Below the pieces are notes generated by a model that had not been told where the DNA came from, searched no databases, and was given only the letters and a program-made list of their open reading frames with translations. 64,000 nucleotides of DNA. Source: Liolophura sinensis. Its lineage: Eukaryota; Mollusca; Polyplacophora; Chitonida; Chitonidae. Positions 1-11,165 of this stretch are shown here, piece by piece. Where the stretch lies: the NCBI RefSeq assembly GCF_032854445.1, contig NC_088301.1:22497808-22561807 (forward strand), in the 5' to 3' direction. Each line of letters begins with the position of its first letter. The first letter of the stretch is position 1. The position numbers and the translations under genes were made by a program.

Positions 1-180
1 ATTTCACAAACACAATTCTGACTTAAGTCAAAATTTAAAATCTTCGCCAAAAGGCGAAGTATTTGGTAATGGAACTTGAGCTTTGACACATCTGTCATAA
101 AGTAACGTTGATGAGGTGGTCAAACTTTTCATTTACACGTCCCCAAAATAAGCCCTAAAACTGTATTTCAAGTTTTGAAA

Positions 181-325
181 TACACTCTAGAATATTTCAC
201 TTATACGACAGCGGCCAGCATTGTGGTGAGAGGAAACAAGGCAGAGCCCGGGGGAAACCCACGACCATCCGCAGGTTGCTGCTAGACCTTCCCATTTAAG
301 ACCGGAGAGGAAGCCAGCATGCATT
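181..325 (-). mobile_element. SINE-A fragment (tRNA-derived SINE)
   Basis: This is the body of the SINE family described at 22230-22500, in reverse orientation. Recognisable pieces are GAATATTTCACTTATACGAC, the GGAAAC...CAGAGCCCGGGGGAAACCC block and GAGAGGAAGCCAGCATG. The tRNA-like head and the A/T-rich tail are missing or decayed. Confidence 0.75.
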
Positions 326-1304
326 TTTACAGAAGTAGGTTTACTGTTTATGTGAAAATTTATTGAAAGGAAAAGTTTTTGTAGAACATATGTACATTAT
401 TGACTTACCTAATGATTCGGTTGTCGGAATACACTCAACATGAAAACTGCATAATGTTGCGAAAGGTACGAAAGATTTGATCACTCGTTAATCCTGGATG
501 ACTGCTCTCTCACTACAGAGTTATACAGTGGAACTTATATCTACGAACGGTTTAGTCAGTCCGCTCGTGGTGGCATGCAGTCTGACATCAACTGAGATAA
601 CTGCTATACCGCCGACAAACTGATCGGGATGGGAGATAGGGTTGAAATTGTTACACGCTCCACTTCACACGGCGGTAAAATGTTCTGCCACACACCCAAT
701 CTGCGCAAAAACAAAGGCCCATAAAACGTGTACGTAATTATATATTTAATAAACGACACACTGCTGAAAAATGCAATTTATTCAAACACGGTGCATTTGT
801 TAGAGTTTAATTGACCCTTTTTACTCCACGTAATAAACAGCAAACTCCTTTGTTACGGAAATTCGCCACTTTGAAATGTCAGCAAATAGGCAACCTTTCA
901 AAGTAAAGTCACCAGTATACAATTATGAGAACTTAAATAAAATTTTAAAACTGTTCGCCGGTCTTTGTTTCATAATTTCTTATGTTATTAACCTAAGTAA
1001 ATATAATCTGGATGAATAGCGGTTTGTCATAGAATGGTATGACCAATGCAGTAAAGGGAGACAATAACAAACGGGATTTAAACTATGGAAGCTGCTTTAG
1101 GCAGCATATTTTCCTTTCATGTACACAAAGAGTGTACATTCCAATTCCACGCGTTGTTGAAAAGAGCGAAGCTTATGTATTGAGTTAGTATAAATTCTTG
1201 CGATCGCGAATAAAGGAGAGAGAGAAAAAAAGAAAAATCTGAAACGTATTTTCCACAGTCGAAAGTTTAGATGCTGGTGCGCTTCTGATTTTATGATTCC
1301 AATA
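326..1304. other. No recognisable feature
   Basis: AT-rich sequence with no coding signal on either strand and no repeat that I can place. Confidence 0.5.
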
Positions 1305-1444
1305 AATCCAACATTACAGTATTGTTGTGACGCCCTATTGCTTCTGATATATATGGCTACAGTCTAACGTTCAAATGCTGTTGGGCTTTTGATATATGCA
1401 ATAAATATTCACAGTACAGTAACGTTGTGACGCCGTATTGCTTC

Positions 1445-1519
<75 letters not shown>

Positions 1520-1640
1520 CCACAGTTTATCGTCTTTCATATACATATGCAATAAATCTCACAGTACAGTAACGTTGTGATGCCCTTTTGATTCTGATAT
1601 ATACGACTATACAGTCTAACTTCCAGATGCTAATACGCTA
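1305..1640. repeat. Degenerate TAACGTT repeat, copies 1-4
   Basis: Imperfect units of about 50-60 bp built around CAGTCTAACGTT or CAGTAACGTTGTGACGCC. Each is followed by TATTGCTTCTGATATATA or ATGCTGTTGGGCTTTTGATA. Units sit near 1315, 1360, 1420, 1570 and 1612 and are separated by (TA)n. The same motif recurs at 2590-3055. Confidence 0.6.
1448..1517. repeat. (TA)n microsatellite
   Basis: About 35 uninterrupted AT dinucleotides, lying between two TAACGTT units. Confidence 0.97.
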
Positions 1641-1646
1641 ATAATG

Positions 1647-1649
<3 letters not shown>

Positions 1650-1739
<90 letters not shown>
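1650..1739. repeat. (TA)n microsatellite
   Basis: About 45 uninterrupted AT dinucleotides. Confidence 0.97.
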
Positions 1740-1740
<1 letters not shown>

Positions 1741-1742
<2 letters not shown>

Positions 1743-2574
1743 ACTAATATGTTAATGTAGCATGCGTTACGGTTATAAAGTCGTGAACAAGCACTACAGT
1801 TCAAATACTTTTTCAAACACGTTAATTAGAAATACCTAATTAGATTCCGGCTTTCACCAATCCAGCTTGACTGATCGGCAGTTAATCTTGCTTTCTCTTA
1901 AGGAGACTTAGCTCCGTCTATGTATCGCCATATTGCGACGTTGTTGATTTATTGCCACGGTTAGAGACATACAAATCGATAATTTGTACTGGGCGTGTGT
2001 ACGTGATACGATATACTTACGATGAGAGAGGCTGCTTTTTTATCGACTGTACTTGCCTTCCAGTCAGAACACCTTTCCAACTCGCCCGATACATCGCACT
2101 TCAAACTTCCTTTTCATAATGATGATTTCTGAGAAATTTACTAAAATCTGTCACAGTTCACTCAAAGTTTCACTCACACTACTGATGCATGAGAATTAAA
2201 CAGTGGGATTTATTTATATCACATTTAATCCTTCCCCGTCTCCCGGAGTGAGTGACACGAATATTTGCTCACACAGCAGGTAAGGGCTTCGTCTTCAGAA
2301 GATTAAAAAGCTTAGGAGGATTAACTTCCTTTGTGTGATCAAGTTACTGTATTGTATAGAATTTTTGTCCCATATTTCGGGTACAAACAAGTTTAAGTGA
2401 TAGCATTGTTACTTAAATGCTTGAGTTTTTTTTATTACTTGACGTTTCTGTACTGAAGTTTGATTTTCGTTTATAAGTTGTCCAAAACTTCTGTTAAGAT
2501 GGGCGAAAGTTGATTCCCGCGAATGTGTCTTCTTACCAAATCCGCGAAAGTTTATGCCCGCTAATAAAAAGGCA
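1741..2574. other. No gene seen; short direct repeat near its end
   Basis: Non-coding in all frames. Two diverged copies of a roughly 20-bp motif beginning GCGAAAGTT and containing CCCGC lie at about 2503 and 2545. Confidence 0.45.
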
Positions 2575-3060
2575 TTTACAGTATATGTATATACATATAG
2601 TTACGATCTAACGTTGAGATGCTGTTATGCTTAGGCAATAAATATGACAGTACACTAACGTTGTGACGAAATATTGCTTCTGATATACATATAGGCCTAT
2701 ATATAGTTGCAGTATAACGTTTGATATGAATGCAATCCATCTCTCATATTGCCTCTATGATCCCAAGTAGCGAAAGGCATAGTAGGCCTACACTGGAGTG
2801 TTGTGACGCTTTTGTGTTTATTTCTTTGAAAGTTGCTTATCGCCACACTCAAGAATTTTTCATTTGTACGATGGTTGTCAGTTTTATGGGTGAGGAAACC
2901 GAAGTGTCCCGCGTAAATCACCGACCTGTACAGTGTAACGTTGAGATAGTATACTAGTTTCTTCTCTGGTGGATGTAATAAAACACACACCGGAAGTTAA
3001 CGTTAGAATGTTGTATTGCTTATGTATGATACCATGGAATGTAACGTTATAAACTGCTGT
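2575..3060. repeat. Degenerate TAACGTT repeat, second block
   Basis: Further units of the 1305-1640 repeat. Examples are CTAACGTTGAGATGCTGTTA, CACTAACGTTGTGACG, GTGTAACGTTGAGAT, TTAACGTTAGAATG and TGTAACGTTATAAAC, spaced tens to hundreds of bases apart. Confidence 0.5.
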
Positions 3061-3074
3061 GTTCTGGGCCGCTA

Positions 3075-3101
3075 CATATATGTATGTATGTATGTATGTA
3101 T
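3075..3101. repeat. (TATG)n microsatellite
   Basis: About six tandem TATG tetranucleotides at the junction with a SINE fragment. Confidence 0.9.
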
Positions 3102-3375
3102 GCTTTGGCTATAACGACTACAAGGAGTCATTATATGTGTGTACATATACTGTGTTTTCTGTGGCAGGGCAAGTCCATGCCGCCATGTGCTGCCGCCACT
3201 GAAGTATCATGCCGAAGACATCAGATATGACATCCCAACCAGTCCAATTACACTGACACCGGGACATGCCTCCTTGCTCTAACCCCTCAGTGCTGAGCAC
3301 CAAGCGAAGCAGCCAAGTATAATTTTTGAAGTCTTTGGTAAGACCCGACTTGGGTTTGTTCCCTGGTCTTCCGAC
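3102..3375 (-). mobile_element. SINE-C fragment
   Basis: Shares blocks with 19850-20160, 48385-48545 and 60906-61075. Common blocks are CATGCCGCCATGTGCTGC, CACTGAAGTATCATGC, a region reading GACACCGGGAC, and GAAGTCTTTGGTAAGACCCG followed by a B-box-like stretch in reverse. Its orientation is inferred from the B-box-like end at about 3350. Confidence 0.6.
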
Positions 3376-3660
3376 CTCGAGTGAGTGAGTGAGTGAGTGT
3401 TTGGGGTTTAACGTCGTACTTAACAATTTTTTTTAGTCATATGACGACGAAGGAATCCTTAGAATGCACGTAATGTGCCTCCTTGTTGCAGGACGGATTT
3501 CCATCGCTCTTTTATCTAGTGCTGCTTTACTGAGACGACTTATCGAAAGCAAGTAAGCGGCCCCGCCGGAGCCATTATATTGATACGGGTCAACAAGTCG
3601 TTGCTCCCGACTTCGAGGCGGACCCTCGACTATAAGGTCACCGAATCGGTTCGCTTCGTT
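3376..3660 (-). mobile_element. SINE-B copy with (CACT)n tail
   Basis: Begins (read on plus) with (GTGA)n, then GTTTGGGGTTTAACGTCGTA, CTTAACAATTTT, CATATGACGACGAAGGAATC, CCTCCTTGTTGCAGGACGG and ACTGAGACGACTT. On the minus strand the (CACT)n run is therefore the 3' tail. This copy lacks the clear tRNA-like head visible at 47567-47935. Confidence 0.75.
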
Positions 3661-3948
3661 TATGTGACAGCAGTAACTTACACATCACTATATGCATCGC
3701 TGGAATTTAGTGTCACTTCCTTTATATATATGATCGCACCTTAAATGTGATACCCACCACGATGCTGGCCACCGTGTTGTAAGTAAAACATTCTTGCATG
3801 AGTATGGCATAAAACATCAATCAAAAAATAAAATCAAAAGTAACAAAAAAACAATTTTTTTCTTTTTTCTTTAAATGATCGATGTAGAGCTGCACTATAA
3901 CCTCAAAAAATCTTTCCTTAAATACGTTCCCTTAAAGATGACGAATTG
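3661..3948. other. No recognisable feature
   Basis: A/T-rich, with poly(A) and poly(T) runs near 3835-3875. No coding signal. Confidence 0.4.
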
Positions 3949-4066
3949 CATTTTCGTTAATCTAACAGATTAGTCCCTTTCTGATTACAGAATAATTTGT
4001 TATCTGGAACTAATTAATCCTATATGAGAAACGGATTAATCCGTTAGATCGATGAAAATGCGATCC
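3949..4066. mobile_element. Small foldback (MITE-like) element
   Basis: Two inverted arms of about 36 bp flank roughly 45 bp. The left arm begins GCATTTTCGTTAATCTAACA. The reverse complement of the right arm begins GCATTTTCATCGATCTAACG. Both run on into a GATTA..CC-TTTCT block. Confidence 0.6.
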
Positions 4067-5227
4067 GATCTGCTTAGGGTAAGCATTTCATTTATTTGTG
4101 CAGTGGCCAGGTTTAAAGCTGAAAAAGAAACCTGACCTGAAGAAACGTCTGCGTCTGGAAAAGTATTTCACAAATTTCCTGTCGTAAAGTTGCATACAGT
4201 GAAGCGATCGCGAGCTGTAGGCCTACCCAAGCACGTGGCCTCCTCGAGTGTTTGCCAGCATATACTGTCGCTTTACTGTTTTTCGGCTGAGAAATAGGGC
4301 CGGTTTCATGCAGCTTACTTAGTGTTAAGTTATCCTTGGCTAAGAGCACTTTATATCTCTACAACATACGTTGCCATGTTTGTTAATAGCTTACTTAGCT
4401 AAATGAGCTTCACGAAATCGGCCCCTGGTTATTGGCTTGCAGCATCATCTTCCTGTAATCAAGCTAGCGACTTGCAATAGATTACGCCTATAACACAATA
4501 TAACCAGTCAGGAAGCTGTTTAGTAAACACTAACGTCAGCTTAACTGACTGCTCTGTTTGGACAGGAGAAGGATGTTACTGTTCCCATACAGACATTTGT
4601 GCATATAAAATTATCAGAAAGATTCATGGAGTCATGGTTGCCTGGAGGGTGAGTTTCAGCTTTGACAATAACCAGACTTGTGACTTCATACAGTGTAACG
4701 TCAAGGTCAAGTTGAGTTCAAAAATTTAGATCAGCTTTGATACCACTATTTACACCCAGTCTAATACACATCTCTTACTCCAGAATGTATATTGTGAAAT
4801 ACGTATATACAACGATATATATACCGCCATATCTCATACGTTTATCTATTTCGGGGCATAACTTGTCACAAGATGACTTTAATGGTAAGTTTTGATCTAA
4901 GACGCAAACAGGTTACTATACATATACATGTATGTACACACACAAATGTATATTTTTTAACCTAGCCTTGGACAGGAAATTTATTGATTTCACGGCTCTC
5001 CTTGCTTGTGGGACTTTGGTGACAATGAGAGGTCGACTGCTTTCCCCTGACCGTTTTTACAGTCTAACATTCACTGAAGACCGCTTGTTCTCCACCAATA
5101 TGATGTGCATAACTGTACCTCATACGTGGTGAAGTTCATCGGTAGCTAGCCAAACGACTGTGGTTTACTCCAGTGACTTGACGCTCAACAAACTCACCAA
5201 ATAACTTGTAATGCGGCGTTACAAAAT
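4067..5227. other. No recognisable feature
   Basis: No convincing exon or repeat family. Contains one TACATGTA at 4925. Confidence 0.4.
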
Positions 5228-5395
5228 TATTTATGTATTTATTTGATTGGTGTTTTACTTATTGGTGATTATTTCACTTAATATACATGTTACTATATTA
5301 TACACTCATGGTTGGAGGAAACCGGCCAGAGAGGAAGCTAGCATGAGCAAGACGAACTCACAACGGCCACATTGGTGCGAGGCTCCTTAGAAAAT
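5228..5395 (-). mobile_element. SINE-A, strongly decayed
   Basis: Retains the ATTTATTTGATTGGTGTTTT tail (reverse), GGTTGGAGGAAACCGG, GAGGAAGCTAGCATGAGC and the reverse B-box region GAACTCACAACGGCCACATT. The middle is deleted. Confidence 0.7.
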
Positions 5396-5514
5396 TATTG
5401 TTTAAATAGTGTACACCAATCATATATTACCAATGGTATGTAAATTATTCCTTTGGTTGAGGTTTAAGTCCATGATCACGAATTTTATAAGGTTACCTTT
5501 ATCTGATGGATGGA

Positions 5515-5575
5515 AATGGTCTGAGTGAGTGGTCTGAGTGAGCATGCTCACTCATCCAACACTCAGCTTAACCAT
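5515..5575. repeat. Perfect 20-bp palindrome within an imperfect hairpin
   Basis: TGAGTGAGCATGCTCACTCA (5535-5554) is its own reverse complement. Flanking ATGGTCTGAGTG and CACTCAGCTTAACCAT extend the arms imperfectly to about 30 nt. Confidence 0.8.
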
Positions 5576-6264
5576 CCGAGGTAGCAAGGCCTCATTGTAT
5601 GTTTTAAAATCAGCCATAAAAAGAAAGTCTAATATTAACACTGGATATGTCATGCACGCATGTCATGCATATTTAATTACCTCAAACATAGGGTAGAAAA
5701 CGTGCCCAGGGTCTCTAGATAACCTTTTGTGGTACACTATCAAATGGCATCCATCCTCACATCTAAACATTAAACTGGCTATAAAATTCTTGCATTGTAT
5801 ATTTTTTGTGTAAATACATCTTCAATATAACCCAATGTACTCTCGTAAACACTGATCCAGAAAATGTGGTATTGAAAAAAAAAGATGTTTTTTTTAATAT
5901 TTTTATTTTCTCCTTCATAAATACTTTAGTTCCCTCTGGTCACTAAAAGAGTATTATGTCCTCATAAACCCCGATGGACGGACTATAAATGTCTTATATG
6001 CAAGAATAATGGCAATCATCAAAATAAAATACCCACCATTGTATCTTGAAAATAGTTCAAGAAGCACGCTTTTATCTGAATGTGTCGATGTAGTTGAAGT
6101 TATGTTTAAGAAAGAATTTCTTACTTGTAGGTAATAAAATGTGTTGTTTGCTCAAAGAGAACGAGATATCAAAGAGAACTAAGCCGTCGCCTTGTGTGAA
6201 ATCTGTTTACATTATGACAATAAATAATACATTAAGAAACAAGTCCCCCATTCGTTCCAAACAC
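5576..6264. other. No recognisable feature
   Basis: AT-rich and non-coding. Confidence 0.4.
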
Positions 6265-6512
6265 GTCTGGAATCTTACGAAACTACCTGCTTGTTATCGA
6301 CAACAACCACATGTTCGCAGTCTAACAGGCAATTCTCACCTGTTGGCATCTGAACGAAAACTACCGCCTTTTCTGCAGCTGATCGCAATCCTACCAAAAA
6401 TTACCATGCATCTGTTCGCTATGTTACCGAAAACAACTACCTGTGTGCCATCTTACCAAATACTACCAGCTGATTGCAACCTTACCGAAATTTGCCGCGT
6501 GTTGAGCTAAAC
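6265..6512. repeat. Degenerate tandem repeat, about 35 bp
   Basis: Repeated pattern of ACTACC, then 5-10 bases, CTGTTCGCAATC or a variant, then TTACCGAAAAC or TACCAAAAA. It occurs about six times with heavy divergence. The repeat keeps a 138-codon frame open by chance, and I do not regard that frame as coding. Confidence 0.55.
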
Positions 6513-7005
6513 TAGTCTAAAACATCATATTCCTGGAATTCTTCAAGAACGACTTTTTCGATATCTTACAGAAAAAAACCTAAAAATGATGCAAACTTGG
6601 GAAGATAAGGTCTTACATATTTTTAACGAAAAGACATTTGAAAATAATTTTTGCATGGTGCGTTTGAAAATGTATTTGAATGTAAATCTGTTGTTTGTTT
6701 GTAAACACATGCCTTAAATCTGCATTATGACAATATTTATAGGAGAATATTAAAAATATGAAAATGATCAAACTTGTGGTTTAACACATTTGTCAAGGGA
6801 AGAGGCTAAATTCGAACTCAAATGAATTTATTAGACATGCATCACATCCTAATTTAGGATTTTATTATGCCAAGACCTTGTATACCAAGGTAGTCCCAAA
6901 TACCCACCATACAGGCATTATTTTTAAATGTCCTTTTCTCCGCTCTTAATGTTCATGATACAATGTTAACATGGTCGACGATACTCGTGAGGTCCTTCGT
7001 GCAAT
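6513..7005. other. No recognisable feature
   Basis: AT-rich and non-coding. Confidence 0.4.
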
Positions 7006-7165
7006 TTAATTGCGTTTGTAGAAGGTCACTTGTCGGTGATCGGTGTTATACCTCAGGCACTCCGCTTTCCTCCATCCATAACACTAACGACCAACGTTTC
7101 TCGTGAAAAATGCAGAAGTACGACGTTAAACAAGTCAAATAAATAAATAAATCAAATGAATAAAT
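7006..7165 (+). mobile_element. SINE-A-like 3' fragment
   Basis: CTTTCCTCCATCCATAACAC, then GTGAAAAATGCAGAAGTACG, ACGTTAAACAAGTC and (AAAT)n. The order matches the last 100 bp of SINE-A, but the sequence is diverged enough to be a related subfamily. Confidence 0.55.
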
Positions 7166-7446
7166 TAAAACTATACTGTACTTTGTAAGAAATTCCCTTG
7201 TAATTGCTTTTAGCCAATACGTTTAGCCTTAAATAATGCGACGTGTTAACTCACGGAGACGTGCGTATTAGAAGTGCCAGCCAGAAGACGAATGTCACGG
7301 TCTGAATCTCACGACAGCAGGTACAATTCTTCGGAGTCTGATTACTGAGAACCGCTGGGGATCGTCATTGGACGGTTGTAAAGCATGGCTTTTAGCCAAG
7401 TAAATTTCTGGAGGACTTGTACACGTTGATTGTTCGCAACGTCTTG

Positions 7447-7735
<289 letters not shown>

Positions 7736-7769
<34 letters not shown>
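7736..7769. repeat. (TA)n microsatellite
   Basis: About 17 TA units immediately outside the right arm of the foldback. Confidence 0.95.
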
Positions 7770-7771
<2 letters not shown>

Positions 7772-7796
7772 AATAATAAAGAGATAGTAAATATAG

Positions 7797-7955
7797 ATGG
7801 TATATAGGCACGAAGCGATGACACGATGCTAGCATCGTACTATCGTTTCGTGCCATCGTGTCGTGACTTCGTGTCATCGTGCCATCACTTCGTGCCTTCA
7901 CCGGGAGATGGAACAATGATACGATGGCACGATGATGGCTTCCATAGGTATAGGT
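7797..7955. mobile_element. MITE-B copy, CGATGGCACGATG-rich
   Basis: Dense, partly palindromic CGATG/CATCG words such as CGAAGCGATGACACGATG, CGTGCCATCGTGTCGTG and GATACGATGGCACGATGATG. It ends GGCTTCCATAGG. The right end matches that of the 33251-33975 element in reverse (GGAAGCCATCATCGTGCCAT). Confidence 0.6.
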
Positions 7956-8344
7956 AAGAAAGGAGTCAATAGCTTTAAATGATATAGGGAAGACTGTCGT
8001 TATTCTAGGCATAACATTCAATTCCAATTGCAAACTCGCATAGCCTGTGAATGATTTCAGTCGTTTTATGTACGAAAGCGCAATAGTAAAGCACAATTGT
8101 AAAGCACTGGTAAAGTGCAATAGTAAAGCAATAGTAAAGAGCAAAATTGTGATGATATACTTCCATTTAATACTTATTTTAACAGATGAGTCACTTTGTT
8201 TTCTTAACCCCATATTTATATGCTTGATTCATCGCACGATCGTCTCCGCTCAGTATGACTATTTTACGTCAAACTTTTGATAATTATCGCTTTCAAAATA
8301 CGAAGCGAACATCATAGGAACGTTTTGCCACTGTATAAAGACGA
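7956..8344. other. Short CAATAGTAAAGC tandem run; otherwise nothing seen
   Basis: Four or five imperfect copies of (G)CAATAGTAAAGC lie at about 8078-8145. No gene. Confidence 0.5.
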
Positions 8345-8945
8345 TCATGGGTGAAGGATCATAGATATAGACATCATATTGTTGAAGGGTAACAGACATA
8401 GACATCATATTGGTGAAGGATCACAGACATAGACATCATATTGGTGAAGGATCACAGACATAGACATCATATTGGTGAAGGATCACAGATATAGACATCA
8501 TATTGGTGAAGGATCACAGACATAGACATCATATTGGTGAAGGATCACAGACATAGACATCATATTGGTGAAGAATCACAGACATAAACATCATATTGGT
8601 GAGGGATCACAGATATAGACATCATATTGGTGAAGGATCACAGACATAGACATCATATTGGTGAAGGATCACAGACATACACATCATATTGGTGAAGGAT
8701 CACAGACATAGACATCATATTGGTGAAGGATCACAGATATAGACATCATATTGGTGAAGGATCACAGACATAGACATCATATTGGTGGAGGATCACAGAC
8801 ATAGACATCATATTGGTGAAGGATCACAGATATAGACATCATATTGGTGAAGGATCACAGATATAGACATCATATTGGTGAAGGATCACAGACATAGACA
8901 TCATATTGGTGAAGGATCACAGACATAGACATCATATTGGTGGAA
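8345..8945. repeat. 31-bp minisatellite, 19 copies
   Basis: Unit made of GGTGAAGGATCACAGACATA followed by GACATCATATT. I count 19 occurrences of CATCATATT at 31-bp spacing. Divergence is low. A GATATA variant marks units 1, 5, 9, 13 and 17 (plus 16), giving a 124-bp higher-order period. Confidence 0.97.
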
Positions 8946-9281
8946 GTTAAGGGCAATCATCCTGACGAAGGTCGTGGACCGTTTTGTCATCACTAAGGTC
9001 CAACAATCCGTGAAAGCGGTGGAATCTACAATCGTTCTTAAGGTTTACGCAGGACGTCATCAATCTATAGCAGAACAAAAGCTTGCCAGCCATGCACATT
9101 GACGCGATATTGTCGCAAGGGGTCGTATTTCCAGAGTAAGAATGCCCGACTTGACGAGGTGTCATGTACACGTCTTTTTCAGAATGTTTTATTGAAGCAG
9201 CACGCACATGTATAATATGCTCGCCAGCCCTACACACAAATGAAAGCAAATCTTATAACGCCATCTGTCTACACTTGAATA
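8946..9281. other. No recognisable feature
   Basis: Unique-looking, non-coding sequence. Confidence 0.4.
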
Positions 9282-9432
9282 TTTCTTTATTTATTTATTT
9301 CCCGCGTATGGCGGGTGAGGAAGCCAGTATGAGCTGGATTTCAACTCACAGCGACCGCATCACATGATGAGAAGCTCCTGGGTCTTTGCGCCGCGCTGGC
9401 GTGCTAACCACCTCGGTCACGGAGGCTTTTCC
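9282..9432 (-). mobile_element. SINE-A, internally deleted
   Basis: Tail (TTTA)n, then directly GAGGAAGCCAGTATGAGCTG, the reverse B box AACTCACAGCGACCGCAT and the reverse A-box end GCTAACCACCTCGGTCACGG. The central body is missing. Confidence 0.8.
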
Positions 9433-9579
9433 GGCTTGAATAACAAAACCGGCTATGATTACTCATGTTCACTGGAGTTGTTAATAAAATAACTGATATT
9501 ATTATTCCAGTAGTTAGAGGGCACTGTCGTATCAGTTGCAAGAATGGCTTTGTTTATGTACAGGGTGAATGAAACCCTT

Positions 9580-9885
9580 TATACCGGATACTTTTAGCAA
9601 AATATCAATCAGCGCAAATCCATTCGAATTATTGCAATTATTTTAGAAACCCAAATAAGTGCCATCCACAAAATATCAGGCCCAACTAGACACATTCTAC
9701 CATTCAAAATGGGTAATAAAGTTCGTAAAATTTATATAAAAGTGGCGGGTCGCATTATAACTTTTCCAAACTTTATGCTCATGTCTGATTTTTCCTGAAA
9801 GGCAGTAATCTGAGCTACTCTTGGTAAATAGGGAAAATCTGATTTCATAACGATTAAGAAAATTTTACCTAAAATCTCCGGTATA
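9580..9885. mobile_element. MITE-C with TATACCGGA terminal inverted repeats
   Basis: The left end TATACCGGATACTTTTAGCA and the reverse complement of the right end, TATACCGGAGATTTTAGGTA, match at most positions over about 24 bp. The interior (9705-9790) shares AATAAAGTT..AAAATTTATA and AAGCGGGTCG-like blocks with 45165-45410. No transposase. Confidence 0.65.
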
Positions 9886-10867
9886 GCCTCTCTACTGAAA
9901 AATTTAGCCCTATATCATCAATATATACCAACACATATTTTTCGTGTACGAGTGACTGCCATGCATATCATTTACAATATGTATATGCTATGTAGATCTG
10001 ACAATAGGGATCTGGAGATGTTAGCTTGAATGTAGCGATGCAGTCTTTTTACCCCGTTTCTAGGTGTGCATCTGTCCAAGGACGAAGCTGGCCCTACACA
10101 GTGCACCTAGGGACAAAACCAAAAGAAGAAAAATGCACACAGATACACAAAAAGAAAAATGCCAGGCCATAAAAAAAACCCTTTAAACTAGTGCGAGGCC
10201 TGTTTTGAACCCGCAGCTCGTGCAAAAACGGCTTTCAACACGTTATTGCTAAATTTAGCTCATGTTGAGCTTAATGTCATTTTGCAACATTGTTTCGGTC
10301 ATATTAAGACAGTGTAAGTTTTGAAAATGCCGGCCCAAATGCTGACTTATTCATATAGCGATTCCTTACAGCAACGAAAGACACGATTCTCATGTACATA
10401 TTAACCAGTCACATAACTGACACCTAGCCGATTAGTACTCAGGGTATCCCTTTAGGAAAAATGCACCAAGGCCTACAATTTCAAAATGAAAGAGATGCCC
10501 AGGCTTGGGATAGAACCCTGGTCTTCAGCTGACGAAGCAGTAGTTCTAACGTTTCGGCCGACAGTTGCTGCACGAAGAGATGTATCCCTGTTGATTGATA
10601 GTTCAGAGTAATGAATTATTTACAAAACTTTGCAACCTTTCCTCTGATGTATGAGCTTGCACTTTAGGCTTCCTGCTCGTATGGCCTCTTTCAATCCCAT
10701 TTGCCTCGACGATATATCACGAGGAGAACCCCCATTCATAAGATTCGTGGCTTGAGCGGAAACTGTAAATCCTAACCGTCATGTCGTCTAGCTCATTCGA
10801 CCAAAGTATCCTTGAAGCTACCGGTCGCCTCTTGCCCAATTAGACCGAAAGCTCAAGTACAACTCTC
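9886..10867. other. Possible tRNA-like SINE scraps; otherwise nothing
   Basis: Two reverse-oriented B-box-like stretches occur: GAGGCCTGTTTTGAACCCGC at about 10195, and GGGATAGAACCCTGGTC at about 10508 followed by GCTGACGAAGCAG. Both look like remnants of tRNA-derived SINEs of other families, without definable ends. Confidence 0.3.
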
Positions 10868-11165
10868 ATTGTAGGTTTATTTACTTACTTACTTATTTAT
10901 TTCATCGGAGTTTTATACCGTACTCAAGAATATTTCACTTATAGAACGGCGACCAGCATTATGGTGGAAGGAAACCGGGCAGAGCTTCAGGGAAATGACC
11001 ATAGATCCGCGGCTTGCTGGCAGACCTTTCCACATGCGACTGGAGAAGAAACTAGCGTGGGCTGGACGAACTCATATGTACCGAGAGCATTGTTGAGATT
11101 CTCCTGAGTCAATTTGCTGCGCTAGCACGCTGCGATTTGGGGTCAGGTTTGCTAGATACGCTTTT
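10868..11165 (-). mobile_element. SINE-A, near full length but diverged
   Basis: Order from left: (TTTAC)n-like tail, TATACCGTACTCAAGAATAT, ACGGCGACCAGCATTATGG, GGAAACCGGGCAGAGC, CTGGCAGACCTTTCC, GCTGGACGAACTC and a decayed head GCTGCGCTAGCACGCT. Confidence 0.85.

Noticed and set aside
1616-1816. Minus frame rich in YI repeats (also at 7295-7705 and 58543-58797)
   Set aside because: Pure (TA)n microsatellite read as protein.
6094-6510. 138-codon plus frame
   Set aside because: Kept open by a degenerate tandem repeat. No domain and no splice signals.
8047-8280. Plus frame with repeated CKAIVK-like words
   Set aside because: Reflects the CAATAGTAAAGC short tandem repeat.
8345-8945. Regular direct repeats suggesting a CRISPR array
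   Set aside because: Units are contiguous 31-bp repeats with no unique spacers, in a eukaryotic context.
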